DNA from: Trichaptum fuscoviolaceum
Lineage: Eukaryota; Basidiomycota; Agaricomycetes; Hymenochaetales; Trichaptaceae
Direction: 5' to 3'
Length of the DNA stretch: 64,000 nt
Assembly: GCA_910574455.1 (NCBI GenBank)
Contig: CAJSYZ010000007.1
Span: forward strand, 2,301,773 to 2,365,772
Positions within the stretch are counted from its first letter, which is position 1. Each line of letters opens with the position of its first letter. The translations under genes were made by a program, and so were the position numbers. Below, in pieces: positions 1 through 12,624 of the stretch. The notes beneath the pieces are model-generated. The model searched no databases. It was not told the DNA's origin and worked only from the letters and a program-made list of their open reading frames with translations.

Positions 1-200
1 AAGTCTAATGGTACTACAACGCGATTCTAATGGTATTACAACGCAATCCTAATAGTATTAGAACGCGAACCTTATGGTATTAGAACGCAAGTCTAATGGT
101 ATTAGAACGCGAACCTAATGGTATTAGAATGCAAGTCTAATGCTATTACAACGCACTAACCCTAATAGTAATTACAACACAAGTGTAATGGTAGAAAGAT
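1..200. repeat. 22-bp minisatellite (TAATGGTATTAGAACGC family)
   Basis: About eight head-to-tail copies of a roughly 22-bp unit with consensus TAATGGTATTAGAACGCAAG + TC begin at the window edge; copies differ mainly at TATTA(G/C)(A/A)ACGC and in the 5-6 bp spacer (cgaacc, caagtc, caatcc). The array probably continues upstream of the window. No coding sense is visible. It lies in the 5' region of the Mlp1/TPR-like gene. Confidence 0.8.
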
Positions 201-435
201 AGAGAGAAAAAAAAAAACACGCCTGCCCTAAAGCCTAGGGTAGGAGCTCAGTATTACAACTTCATCTACGAAAAAAGAAAAAAAAACGACCGGCCCTAAG
301 GTCGACTTCGACGACGCAATACTAATGCTTTCTAACCTCCTTCTTTACTTTTTTCCCCTCCCTCCTTTTCTTCTTCTCTTTCCCTCCCTTTTCTTTTTTC
401 TTTTCTTCTTTCCTCTCTCGCCTCTCCCACCCGGG

Positions 436-690
436 CTTGTAATGTCTCATTAGAGCCCGCGCATTCTAATAACCATTAGAAACCCGGTGTAATGTCATTA
501 GAACACGAGTTCTAATGCCCACTACACCCCGTTCCTAATGGCCATTAGAGCTTGTGCTCTAATGCCCACTACAAGCCCAACCCCTAATGGACATCAGTTT
601 GCACGAGTCAAGGTGTTAGCGACTTCGTGTCCAATGCCCACTATTACCCATTACAAGTCAACCGTTTTGTAATGCGCGCTGTGACGTTCA
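436..690. repeat. second degenerate TAATG...CATTA repeat block
   Basis: Roughly ten units of 22-25 bp, each opening with TAATG and followed either by a self-complementary continuation (TAATGGCCATTAGAG, TAATAACCATTAGAA) or by TAATGCCCACTACA. The block resembles the 1-200 array but is more diverged and GC-richer. Between the two blocks (200-435) there are purine- and pyrimidine-rich low-complexity stretches and no gene. A short run of CAGTGG repeats at about 690-715 follows. Confidence 0.65.
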
Positions 691-1003
691 ACTGCAGTGG
701 CAGTGGCAGTGCTGTGACGGTTGTTTGCCTTGTTTGTACCACAATCAGGGTCTGATCACTGCACAGTGTTTGGCATGGTCGGCGCGTCCGAGCTTCATTC
801 TAAGTCATTTACGACCATCGGCCTCGGTCGCCACACTCAACTTCTCTTCTCCCTCAGTAACGGCCAGATTTCTTCATACTGGCCTACGACCTCTCGATAC
901 ACAATTCTTCAAGTCAAATCTGGCTTGGTGAGACGACTCCAAGGAACATCGTCCATACCGACTGTTCTAACAGGAACAAGTCGGGAGCTGTGCTTTGCAA
1001 ACG

Positions 1004-4000
1004 ATGCCGCCTCGTCGGAAAAGCAAAAGAACAACACAGACTGATGGAGACGCTGATGGAGACAATGCCTCTCAGGGAGATGACCATCATTCACCACCCA
1101 CGTCCTCAGGTCCAGCGGCCTCAAACACCATTTCGCTCGGACCGGCTATTCTTGACGTAGACCTTCCTGCACTAGCATCCCTACTTCCAGGCAAAACTCT
1201 GGAGAAACCCTCAGCGGAGGTGATAATACAATGCTACAAGATGATACTTACTCTTCACGAGGAGGCAGAAACTCGCTCACGTGAGGTGGAGGACTTGCAG
1301 GCGGAGGTAGAGAAGAAGGATGTTGAGCTAGACCAGGCCTTACAAGACCGCGAAACGGCTATCAAAGAACTTGAGAGTACAGTTGAGGTCACCCAGAAGG
1401 AGTTGCAAGAGACGAAGGAGGAGAAGGAAAAACTAGGTCTGCCTTTTATTCCTCAATGATACAACGTTTAATGACTTAAGATGAGTAAAGCTGCTAGCCA
1501 TGCTGTTTTGCAAGCCCAGGTCTCCCAAATGAGCTCCGTCAACACCTCATCGTCACATGAACTCGATGCGTTCAAGCGCAAGATAGAGGAATTGGAGCGG
1601 GAGAAGCGGGATGTGATGGTACTAGTGAGCCGGTTGGAAGAAGACAGTACTCAGAGAGACGAAGAGGTGAAGCGCTTGCGAGAGAATTTGAAGACATCGC
1701 GATTAGACAACCAAGAACTGGAATCAACGGTACGACATGCACGGTCTTCAGAGAGGTCATTGGAGGTATGTCAGCTTCTGTCTTCTACGAAAGGTTTACT
1801 GAAATTTGCCCGACAAAGTTCAAAGTTGAGACGCTAACACACCAACTTAAACTATCGCAAGACGAAAGCGAGCGTACCAACGTCGAACTCAGTAAGAAGA
1901 TTGAAGAATACTCAATCTATCGCCGAGATAAGCATACGGAGATCGTGCAGCTGCAGTCTGAACTAGACTCTCTAAAACAAGACCACAATCAGACCCTCTC
2001 TACCCTCCGGACGCTCCAATCTTCCCACAACTCCCAAACGCAGCAACTTTCTCATGCCTTGCAAAAAGTTCAGGACCTTACTGGACAGCTCGCAGACCAG
2101 GACGCGAAATATTCTAGCGAAGCGGCCAATTTACGTCGGCTCGTGCAGATGATGGAGGATCGTGAAGCGCAATCGAAACAGCTGGTTGAAAGCATAGAAC
2201 GAGACTGGGATGGTCTGAGTGCGAAGGCAGCTGCGAGAGAGCGAAAACTTCGAGAAGAGCTGGAAGAAGAGCAGCAGAAGGTTGTAGCGCTCAAGTCGGA
2301 GCTTGACGAGACTAAGGCCGTGGTAGACAGAATCAGTCGGGGAGAGTTGCCATTGCCTCCGGTGGAGCGGGCTCCTCCTGCTGGAAGCCTTTCAAGTATG
2401 AGCCCAGGCCTTGCACTTCTCAGTCGAGTACAGAAAAGTGGCAAGACATTTACAGAGGTCTACTCGAATTATATCAGGATGGAGTCTGAACTTGCCCAGA
2501 AGACGGCTGAAGTGGATCGGCTCGATCGGACGCTGGCAGAAGTTATCGGGGAACTCGAGGAAAGAGTAAGTTGTTAACTTGTAGTTCGAATGTTAGCGCT
2601 CATTCATTTCCAAAGGCACCAGCTCTCGCCCAACAGAAGTCTGAAACTGAACGCTTCCGTCTAGAGAACGCGCAATTGGCCTCTCAACTCCGAGAGGCTA
2701 TCTCAGACCGTGACGCTATGTCTGCACACATGCAGGAGTCCAACCAGAAGTACAAGCGCAGCCAACAGGAGAATGCACTCCTCAATCAGCAACTCGAGGA
2801 TCTGGGCCGACAGATCAAAGCGTTGCTGAAGGAACTTGGGCGTCGACAGGATGCCACCTTGCCGTCTGACGAGGACATGCAGAGTATTAATCCAGCAGAT
2901 AATATCGAGGCAGTCATTACGAATAACCTTGTGCTATACAGGTCCATCGACCAGCTACAGGAGCAGAACCAGAGATTGCTCAAGATAACACGCGACCTTG
3001 GTGCTCGTATGGAGAAGGAGGAACGAGACTACAAAGACCGTCTTGAGTTGGAGCAGAATGAAGCTATCCGGGAGGCTCATGATGCTATACAGGAACTCCA
3101 GTCGCAACTCGAGCAAACGCAGAGATCGCATCAGGCGACCGTCCAGGCATACAACAAAGAACGGGAAGCTCTTAAACTCATGATTCAGCGATATGAACGT
3201 GGCGCAGTGGCGTCTTTACCCCAGATGAATGGTCGACCACTCGAACATCCCGAACTTGAAAGGGAACTTGAAGAGATCCAGAGCTCGTTCGAGGCGTACC
3301 GACACGAGATGGGGATTGATGCAGCGAAGTTGCGTGAGGAGGCGGCTGCGTATCAACGAGAAGCGAACCAGCTTCGTGCTGCTCTAGTGAAAGCCAATGC
3401 GAAGATAGAATTCTTGTCTGGTGAGTATCTTATCTTTGCTTCTACGCGTCTGTACACGACTGAACGCCGAATAAAAGAGCAACAGCGACTTCAACAAGAT
3501 CAATACGTTGTCCAAGAACGCGAGAACCGCAGTTTATCGCAACGAACTCAGCAGCTTTCCGATCAGTCAACGCGCTTCGAAGTGGAGTGTCATCGTGTGG
3601 TTGAACAACTTCAAAACGCGAATTCTCAGGTCGATCGTTTACGGACAGAGTGCTCGAATCTCCGTGCAGAAAAGAAATTGTGGGACGTATGTATAGTTTG
3701 TTATATTCCACGACTTCTATTCATGTCTACAATTCGGCTACAGGACGTTCGCAATAGGCTTATCGAGGAAAACAAGACGATTGCAGTTGAGCGCTCTAGA
3801 TTGGCCGACCTCATGGGTACCGTGCAAAAGATGCAAAACGACATCGAGCGATCGACGGAAAGTGATAGGCGTCGTCTGGAAACACAGATTCAGACATTAG
3901 AAAACCAAAGGTAAATTATAAATTTGTGAACACAAACGTGCTCCGAGTTGACTCTTTAAAAGCCAAGACTTGAGGACTCAACTTTCACAAGAACGTGACA

Positions 4001-7000
4001 CTTTGCGGCAAATAACGCTGCAAAGAGACCTTGAGGTTCAAGAACTGAGGATAAAGGTTGACCGAACGGTAAAGATCTCATCGCTTGCATCTCTTTGACC
4101 GAAGAGTAATAATTTGACCAGGTCGGCGATCTCTCCAAAGCTCGCGAATCGCTTGTTGAAGCGGAGACAAGCCGGAAGCACTTGACAGAACGGCTAGAAG
4201 ACCTCCAGAAACAGATGAAGACGAACGAGGAGAAACTCGCTGTCTACGAACGCAGAACTACTGGTGACACGTCGCAAGAGACTACGAATGGCTTGACGGA
4301 GGAACAGCAGATGAGAGCCGAGATTGCTGAACTACGGTAGATGCTTCGAACCCAAACTCTCATTTGCATCGCTCTAATTTCTGTTGATAGTGCTACCCTC
4401 AAGGCAAATGAAATGGACAATGCCGCCTTAAGCAAGCATGTGGAACAGTTCAAAGAGATTAGTCAAGCAAGCGAAGCTGCTCTCGCACAGCTGATGCAAA
4501 CTCACGAAGAGTACAAGTCCTCTGCTGAGGAGGAGCTAAGGAAGCTTGAGGTAAGCTCTTGACATATAAGTCACCGACCGTATGCCTTATTATGTATGTA
4601 GACTCAGAACAAGACTCTTGATGGTCGGTTGACTTCGATGCAAGACGAAGTGAAGAGACTTGCGGATAAGAACTCGGAACTGCAACAAACACTGGAATCA
4701 GAGCGAACTCAGTTCCTTCAGGACAGAAAGACCCTTGAAGAAACTATAGTCGAGATTACGGAAAACCAAATGACTGCTCGAACAGATCAGACTTCTCGGG
4801 AAGGCGAGGTTCGGGAACAAATGGAACGCGTCAAGGTCAGCGTGCTTTCATGTCAGAAGGATATCTCATTGACTGATTGACTTGCGATTAGGCTGCTGAA
4901 GAAAAGTACTCGAGAGAGATCGTTGCTCATGCAGAGACTATGAAGGTCGTAGACAGCCTCAGGAAAGACCTCCAGGAAGCTCAGTCATCAGCCCGAGAGA
5001 AGGCCTTGACAGCGGAGGCTGCTCAGGCCAAACTCAGCTCGTCTGAGGTTAGCTGGAAGCAACAAAAAGACATTTTGGCTAAGGAAGTGTCTGACTTAAA
5101 TGCTCGGTAAGCCTTTATTCTTGCAGCTTGGCAAACACATGCTCAGCCTCCCCATAGTTGCAAAGATCTTTCTGCTCAAAATGCGTTACTTCATCAACAT
5201 TTGGAATCGGTTAACTCTCAAGCGTCGAAAATCCGGCAAGCAGCGGATGATCATGCCGCTTTGGACAATAGTGCAGATTCCGATGATTCTGACGGCCGTT
5301 TGGCGGAGCTTCGCTCTGTCGTTTCCTACCTTCGGAAGGAGAAAGAGATCGTTGATTTGCAACTCGAACTATCCAAGCAAGAAAGTGCGCGTATGAAGAC
5401 ACAGGTGGACTATTTGACTCAAAGCCTTGAAGAAACGAGGATTGCTTTGTCGACTGCAAGTTGCTTTTAGGACTCTTACTCAGAACACTTGACTAAAACT
5501 TTGTATTTGACAGGAACGCGAACAAGCTGCGCAGGCTGTTCAAAACTCTTCGCAACACACTGAGTTGATGGAGAGAATCACTCAGATGAACATACTTCGG
5601 GAGAGCAATGCGACACTACGGGCTGAAAGCGAAGCTCATGCCCGGAAAGCTCGCCAGCTCGAATCGACTCTTGCCCAATTGCAAGCTGAGCTTGGTCCTC
5701 TGAAGGAGGAATCAAAGGTTGTTCGTGCCGAACTTGAAGAAAAGAACAAGCAAATGAGTCGACTGGAGAAAGAAAACATGCAGTGGAAGGAACGAAACAG
5801 TCAATTGCTCACAAAGGTTTGTGGACATTAGCTTATACAGCAAAATTATTGACCAATCGCACCAACAGTACGACCGCATCGATCCAAACGATGTACAAGC
5901 ACTCCGTGACGAAATCGAAGACCTTCAAATCGATATCAAGAAGTTTGAAGAAGAGAAGGCAGCTCGTGAGAAGGAAGCTGAGGCACAAGCGAAATTGGTA
6001 CGTAACGTATGTTTCAGTGGGACACCATATTTATGCATATAATTATCAGCTGGAAGATACCGCAACTAATTTACAGCAATACAAGACCAAGTATGAACAG
6101 CTCACACAGCAGTTCCGTCAACGCCTTGGACAGCTAAATAGTCAGGTCACGAAAGCAAATGAAACAATTTCAGAACTCAAAACGCAGCTTGCTAGCATCA
6201 CCGCGGAGCGTGACAAGCTATCTGTCCAAAGTGCATCAGCCTCGTCAAGCGACGCTGATTCACTTCGAACGCAGCTAGATACGCTGAGGCAGGAGAAGGA
6301 GTCAGTTGCGCGTTCTCTTGCTGAAGAAAAAGAAAAATCAGCAAAAGCAATCGCCCAAAAGGATGCTCTTTTAGTAAGCTAATCGTCATTCTACCAAAAC
6401 GTTGTTGTCTTATCTTCGAAAAGGCTAAACTACGGGAAGAAAGAGAAAAGCTTGTCGCAGAAAAGGCAGCGTTATCTGCTACAGTTGCTGGAGGTGTTGG
6501 TGGTCCAGTAGGAGAACCTAGTGACGTTGTAAAGCGGCTTGAAACCGAGAAAGCTGAGCTTGTCAACGCTCGAGACTCGGCACTTGCCAGTGCTGCTCAA
6601 GCCTCGGATGAAGCAAAAAATCTACGCCTGCAAAATGTACGTTTATTTGCTTGCATAGATACTTTTCCGTTCTTATCTTCTATTACAGGAGAAATTCACT
6701 GCACGGATTTCGGACAATGAGAAGAGAAAGGCCATGGAGAACCAGAGATTCACAGCGTTGGTGGAAAAGCACAAAAAGGAGCAAGAAGAGGCCGTTGCTT
6801 CCGCGATTGCAAAACTGAAGGCAGAGCTTCAAACACCTGCGAATGCAAACGATATTACTGCGCGCCATGCGGAGGAATTGCGCTCTCTAGAGGCCAAGCT
6901 AAATGCTAAACATGCGCAAGAGCTGAAAGACGCGGTGGAGAAGGCACGAAAGGAGGCTACTGGGTCACCGGATAAAGTGGCGGAAGAGCAACACCTGCAA

Positions 7001-7678
7001 GATATCGTTGCAGCGACAGAACGCGGAAGGCTCGAAATGGCCAGCAAACTTAAGTTAAAGGATAATGTTCTCCTCAAGGTACAAAATAATGTGAAGAAAT
7101 TGGAGTGGCAAATCCAGACACTTCGCGAATCGGGTGTCGCAATCCCTGATCCTCCTGCATCCTTGACATCTACCCCTTTGACGAAACAGCCAGCTGCCAA
7201 ACCCCCTGCGGCCACAGGCGCGTCTGCATCGACATCTCAACCCGCAGTTGTCAGAACCCCCTTGGCCACAGGCGTGTCTGCACCGACTACCCAATCCGCA
7301 GCATCTAAACCCCTTATGGCCACAGGATCACTGCCCGCACAACCTACCCCACCCGTAGGTGCTGCTGCTGTTGCAGTACGCGGTGCCCGAGGCGGAGGCC
7401 GTGGTCTGGTTAGAGGCGCACTTCGAGGCGGAATTACTCGCGGAGGTGCACCCGGCAGAGTTGCAGTTGCTCAACCTCCGGCCACTGAAATAGCGTCGGA
7501 TGGCTCTGCATCTGGCTCTGGAGTATCGATCATGGGTGCTGCAGGTAAGAGAGGCAGAGAAGACTCAGAAACACCCGATTCTCTCGCAAAGAGAATAAAA
7601 CCTGCAGAAGGGGCGGCAAAACCTGTTGCTCTTCGACGAGATCGAATATCAACGACAACCTCTAACACCCCACAATAA
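1004..7678 (+). CDS. MLP1: nucleoprotein TPR / Mlp1-like nuclear basket protein
   Basis: Filamentous nuclear-pore-basket scaffold; the family organises mRNA surveillance and export and spindle-checkpoint anchoring at the nuclear face of the pore. I model 17 exons: 1004-1436, 1491-1765, 1819-2565, 2616-3420, 3478-3686, 3744-3910, 3963-4068, 4122-4336, 4391-4550, 4602-4835, 4892-5106, 5158-5455, 5514-5816, 5869-5997, 6050-6373, 6424-6636, 6689-7678, which keeps one frame and gives about 1940 aa, the usual TPR size. Nearly everything up to residue ~1700 is heptad-rich coiled coil; the tail is Ala/Pro-rich, then RG-rich (RGARGGGRGLVRGALRGG) and ends with a basic KRGRE...KRIK nuclear-localisation-like stretch. 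The start is the ATG giving MPPRRKSKR. The exon 12/13 junction only works as a GC-AG intron. The 3' edge of the 5998 intron could also be 6076. Confidence 0.85.
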
Positions 7679-8013
7679 TTCCCTCGCTCACCCATTTGGA
7701 TCTGTCACGATTAAGCGTATTTAAACATTGTATTTCTTATGTCATTTTCTTATGCTTGTAGCTGGTTTTCCGCGTCTGTTAGAGCAGTTTGTGTCATTCA
7801 TCATACTTGTACAACATAAAAGCATCAACCGATCTTATCATGACAAAACATCGTGACAAAACATTAAGCGTCCGTACGTCATAAAAATCATAAAAGCTAT
7901 ACAAGCGTTAGAGGATATAGCACATGAAACGAAAGCAAGATAGATAAGACCAGTAGTCACTGATCAGCGATAGCGAGATCTGAGGAAGAGAGCAAATGAA
8001 GGTAAGACAAAAT
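7679..8013. other. convergent intergenic region
   Basis: Tail-to-tail 3' regions of the Mlp1-like gene (+) and the large kinase (-). AT-rich with AATAAA-like and CATAAAA stretches around 7816-7895, compatible with 3' processing of both. No gene seen. Confidence 0.5.
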
Positions 8014-11000
8014 TCACATAACCTTTGACTGCCTACGAGCCAAACTTTTCCCCGTAACGATTGCTCGGAATGCCTTTGTCACAGAACGCATGGCGCTTGT
8101 TGTGTCATCCTTCTGATGCATGAGGTGATCATCAGCATTTACAATGTTACCAAAGTCATCAACAAAACCGGTTCTGTCGAGGTCGTCACTAGACACAGGA
8201 GGCGGCATAGCACGGCGTCCCATTCCGAGGCGTCTGCCTGCAGACTTGTATGACGCAACGCCAGGTAGGTTTTGCATGGGTGCACTGTTGTCCGATTGAT
8301 AACCACGGCCCACGCGTTTAACGCCCGTCGTAGCCATCAAAAACCGGTCGTAAACACCCTCGATGTGTCGACGAGCAGGTGAGGAAAGAGTAGGGGAAGA
8401 GTTAGCCTCCCGAAGTGTACTGAGGTGTTCGGCACTCTCGGGTTCCTCGGGAGGAAATGAGAAAGGCGAACGTTTGTTAGATTGGTCTGGTGATAAAGTG
8501 ATGTTGGGAATGGTAGGAATACTTGGCACCTCGTGCAAAGTCGGAATATGGGTCGATTGAGCGAAGAAAACACTCCGGTCTAGCACGGAAGAAAGGTTCG
8601 GTGGTTCGCGACTCTCGTCTAATTTCACACAGACCGAGAATAAGTTATGGAATAGAGTAGAACGGAAACATGGGACTGACCTTTCTCCAGTTGTTTCCTC
8701 AACTCATCTAAAGGGCTTATGGGCCTCACCAGCTTGTTAAGATCGCCAGACGAGTTCGCCTTCTCCGTATGCTTCATCGGGGAGCTGCCTGTTACTCTAT
8801 TGAGGCTGTTCGGTGTCTTCGATTCAGACTTGGGTGACATGGAGGAGATCGTTGCCCTGCGACGTCTAGGCGTCTCGATAGTAGGAATTTGACTCAGATC
8901 ACCTGGGGCGCTACAGTCTTCACTAAGGTTCCTTGAGGTATCAGGCGTAACATAGTCCGAAGGCGAGAATGATGAGGATGTAGGGTCAGAGGTATCAATG
9001 CGGAATATTTGGTCTGCTGCGAGTATCTTTCGAGGCATTCGTGCAGGACGCCCGCTGCGCGGAGCATTTTGTCGATGCACGGGTCGAACAGGTAGGGCTG
9101 GTAATGGCATGATACTCGAAGAAGCAAAGTTCTCCTGAGCCTCTTTCACGACCTCTATTCATTGTTCATGATACTTTTATTAGAGTCGTCCGAGTATTTA
9201 ACTGAATACACTCACGTTCCACATTCCGAATCCACATTGACATCCGATCAACTTTATTGTCCGCTGCAACTTGCTCTGCCCGCAGCGCGTGACGAACAAC
9301 CGGCAAAGACGATTTAGCTGTAGCATTTATAAGGTTATCTATTTCCGTAACTCAAAGGGGACAATATTACCTTGTCGTAACCATGAATCGTTTTCCCAAG
9401 ATTCTTGTCTTGTTGTAGCGAGGGCGCCATCTTCTTCTGAGCTGATCCTTGAGCGTTCTTGACCTGAATGTTTGCTTGTGCGGCCAAGAGTAGACGATTT
9501 GTATAAGCGGAGAGTTTTGTCTAAGCCGCACGAGTTAATACACGTGCACTAAGACGATATAAAGTTACATACCAATCGATACTTTCACCCCCTGTTTAAG
9601 AAGGCTCATGCTTGAGCCTTTGCCAGAACGTGGGAAGCTTCCAGAAAGCATTCTTGGGGCTAACAATCGTGCTATCAGTATGAGTAGAGAGGCGTGCAGA
9701 TGAATAACCTGAACTGACGTCGAGCTGATGCTTCGTCCAGTGAAGGCTTCTCCTCGGCAGCATTCCTGATCTCAGAGAATATCGAATCCACGAGATGTTT
9801 GCTGTAGTAGGAACTCGGCGTAGCACTCATTTCATGCATGGTAGTCGACAGAGCGGCCGTCGTCGGTGTCGGAATAAGTTGAGAGGACGAAAGGCGGGGG
9901 ACCTCGATGACTTGTGCTTCATCCTCTATTTCGCCTTCCCCCTCTTCATCATCCTCCTCTTCTAAGAACTTTGACCGTTCCATTTCCTTCAATCGTTCGA
10001 ACGCTTTGACGCGATCCTGACTCCCTTTACTAATAGAAGTTGGTGCTGTATTGGGCCTCGGCTGATGGGAGTCCATGGGCAAGGCGTTGTTCAACCTGTC
10101 AGTCATGTCCAGAAGCACGCGGCCTTTTCGATGATTCTCCTTCTCTTTCCCTCTATCCTTCCCGCCATTGCCGGGCGTTTTCGTCGGCGTAGCCACCTTA
10201 TCATGCAGAGATCGCATTGGCTTCCGCTTCTTGTCTACACCACCAGTCGATGCATCGTGTTGCTTCTCGTTATTCTCCTTCAATGGCTTGAAAGGTGACC
10301 CTTGGATAGTTGGCAAGTTCGATGGTGCGCGGCGAACTAGTGGACCACGAGTAGGCCCCTTCCCAGTTCTCTCTGTAAGAAAGAATCAGAGTCGGTAACG
10401 AGGGCAAACATGGAACCTCAACTAACTTTCAGGTACTTTTGGTGGCGGTGTAGGGGCTTCGTTCTCTTTCCTCGAGGCGAGCGCCTTCCTTTGCCCCTTC
10501 TCTATCTTGCCGACAACAACATCGTTATTAAACGACGACCTTGCTCGGAGATTTTTCTCCGATGCATCGAAGTCATTTTCTTCAATTGGTTCTGCTTCAG
10601 AGATTAATAGCTAACAATAAAAGAGAAGGGAATACACGTACTCGAAACTGGTATTTGACTTTCACTCCAGTATAGATCTTTCATCGCCTCTTTCGCAGTA
10701 ATGCGAATGTCTGCATTTGAACAAACCATCTTCTTCAAAAGACGCTCCGCACCCTTCGACATTTTCCACTCGCCAACCCATTTACCCTTAACCTTAGAAA
10801 GTGATGTCAATGAAGATCGTAACCTCCAGATGATTGTCATACGACACTCACTGTTCGAGACCAATAGCGCTCCAAATCTTCCGGGGTAGCAAATTTCTCT
10901 CCCTCAACATACTCAAAAGGTGTCCTGCCTACGAGAATTTCGAAGAACGTAACACCCAACGACCACATGTCAGATTTGCGAGTATCATGTACATTCCCGC

Positions 11001-12000
11001 GAGCCCGTTCAGGTGAGAGGTACTGAACAATGTTCCATCAGTCATTGAACGAGATCTGCAACGTATACTATACATACCTCCGGAGTACCGTACGCAAGAT
11101 TGCTCAAGAAAGCGCGTTTCGATGCTGTATCATATCGTTCTGCGAATCCGAAATCTACAAGGACCGGGATCTTTCTCTTCGATAGGAGAATATTGGCTGG
11201 TCTTGAGAAATAGCGCAGTGAGCACGTTGCAATCTCAAGAATGAGGTGACACGTACTTGATGTCGTTATGTACAACCCCCCTACTATGCAAGAACAGCGT
11301 AGCAGAGAGCAAGCAACGGAACCACTCTCGAGCTTTGTTCTCCGGGACTTCAACAGGGATGAGATGTGGAAGATATTCCCTGTGGACAGAGCATTAGCAC
11401 AAAGCCAACTCGGTTGCATTAAGCGAAATTGAAGCGAAGTCAAGAGATTGCATTCGCTCCGCAAGTTTCTTTCGCAAGAACACGGAATTGATGCTCACAT
11501 GGTAATGATGGCGAAGGAAGGAGTGATGATGAAGGAGTGAAACGGCACAATAGACGGATGGGGATCGGACTTCAGTGCTCGTACGATCTTCATTTCATTC
11601 CATCTTTCAGATACATTAGTGTCATTGTGCACGAGCGTAAGAGCGTTGCCATGACTCACAGTGATCTAACACGCTGCGCTGTTGTTGGCTTCTTCTCTCT
11701 GAACACCAACTTCACAGCTACGCGTCGCTGAGCCTCCTCTTCCCGAGATAGAGGTTCTGCATCCTGCTCCTTCGGGCTACACAACCACACACATCCCCAA
11801 TTTCCAGCACCAATCTATAACACGATTTCAGGAACAGACAGATGTCAGAAATGCACTAAGCAAGCACAGATTGACGCGCAGAACGGTGCTACACTCACTT
11901 CGCGAAGAAACTGATACCGCTGAGCGAGTTGCGCGTCTGAGATACTGAATATATCATTCTCTGACGTCGACGGAGGAGGGTATGGGATGGCAGCGGCCAT
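8014..12000 (-). CDS. large Ser/Thr protein kinase (N-terminal kinase, non-RD), long regulatory tail
   Basis: A 14-exon model (12000-11899, 11814-11660, 11603-11499, 11379-11257, 11201-11078, 11022-10852, 10792-10642, 10591-10427, 10372-9709, 9652-9573, 9520-9371, 9317-9216, 9154-8681, 8618-8014) is in frame throughout and gives 1056 aa. The kinase domain is at about residues 28-310: glycine loop IGAGNWGCVW, VAVKL lysine, catalytic loop HNDIKPANIL, DFGFAE, GTPEYLSPERARG, DMWSLGV. The HRD arginine is Asn, so this is a non-RD kinase. The remaining ~740 aa are low-complexity Ser/Pro/Arg-rich, with an acidic stretch (EEEDDEEGEGEIEDE) and many SP/TP sites, as in fungal kinases of cell-cycle or polarity type, but I cannot assign an orthologue. 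Divergent from the CK1-like gene, with a 624-bp shared upstream region. Confidence 0.8.
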
Positions 12001-12624
12001 GGCAGAATGTCGTCGTCGCTGCCTCCTACGATGAGGAAGGAGAACAAGGTGCGATGGGAAAGGCCCTTGCTTGATGGCAAGTTGAACACGACGCATGGCT
12101 AGCAAATAGTCTCTGTGTACGTGTTGTGAGTCCACTACTACCAACTTGAACTCAGGGCTGGCCTCATGTCCTGACGCTTTTCCCAAGCATCCGACGCGTA
12201 GCACAGGCTCACCCGTCTGTTTTCCTGACAACAAAACCATCTCTGCCGAAGAGAAGTTCTTCAGCACGCGTATTTGAGGCTCCTGGTGGGGATAATGTAA
12301 GAAAGGAAGTTGCAGGACGCGTCGGACGGCGAGCAAGACGCGTCTACCAATGCGGAAGCAAAATAAATGCTGTCTATATGCGGTGCTTATGTCACTGATG
12401 TGCCCGTCGCGTGGATGTTGGTTGGACTTGGTTGGTCCTGGCCTCACGCGCAATGGGCGGACCTCCTCACTGTTAGCACTTACTCACAATCCTGAGGCAT
12501 AAATTTTACGCGTTTTCTCGCGTCAAGTCGTTGAACAAGCTCATTGCAATTATCTTGGTGCTTTTATCTGGAACATTTACTTCGCTAGACCGTGCGAAGT
12601 GGAAGAGGCTGACAGGTCACAGGC
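12001..12624. promoter_or_regulatory. divergent promoter region between two kinase genes
   Basis: Head-to-head intergenic stretch between the start codons of the large kinase (-) and the CK1-like kinase (+). Long open frames cross it (for example 12453-12001 on -), but they show no recognisable protein and run straight into the kinase start, so I treat them as chance or leader sequence. No clear TATA element seen. Confidence 0.4.
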
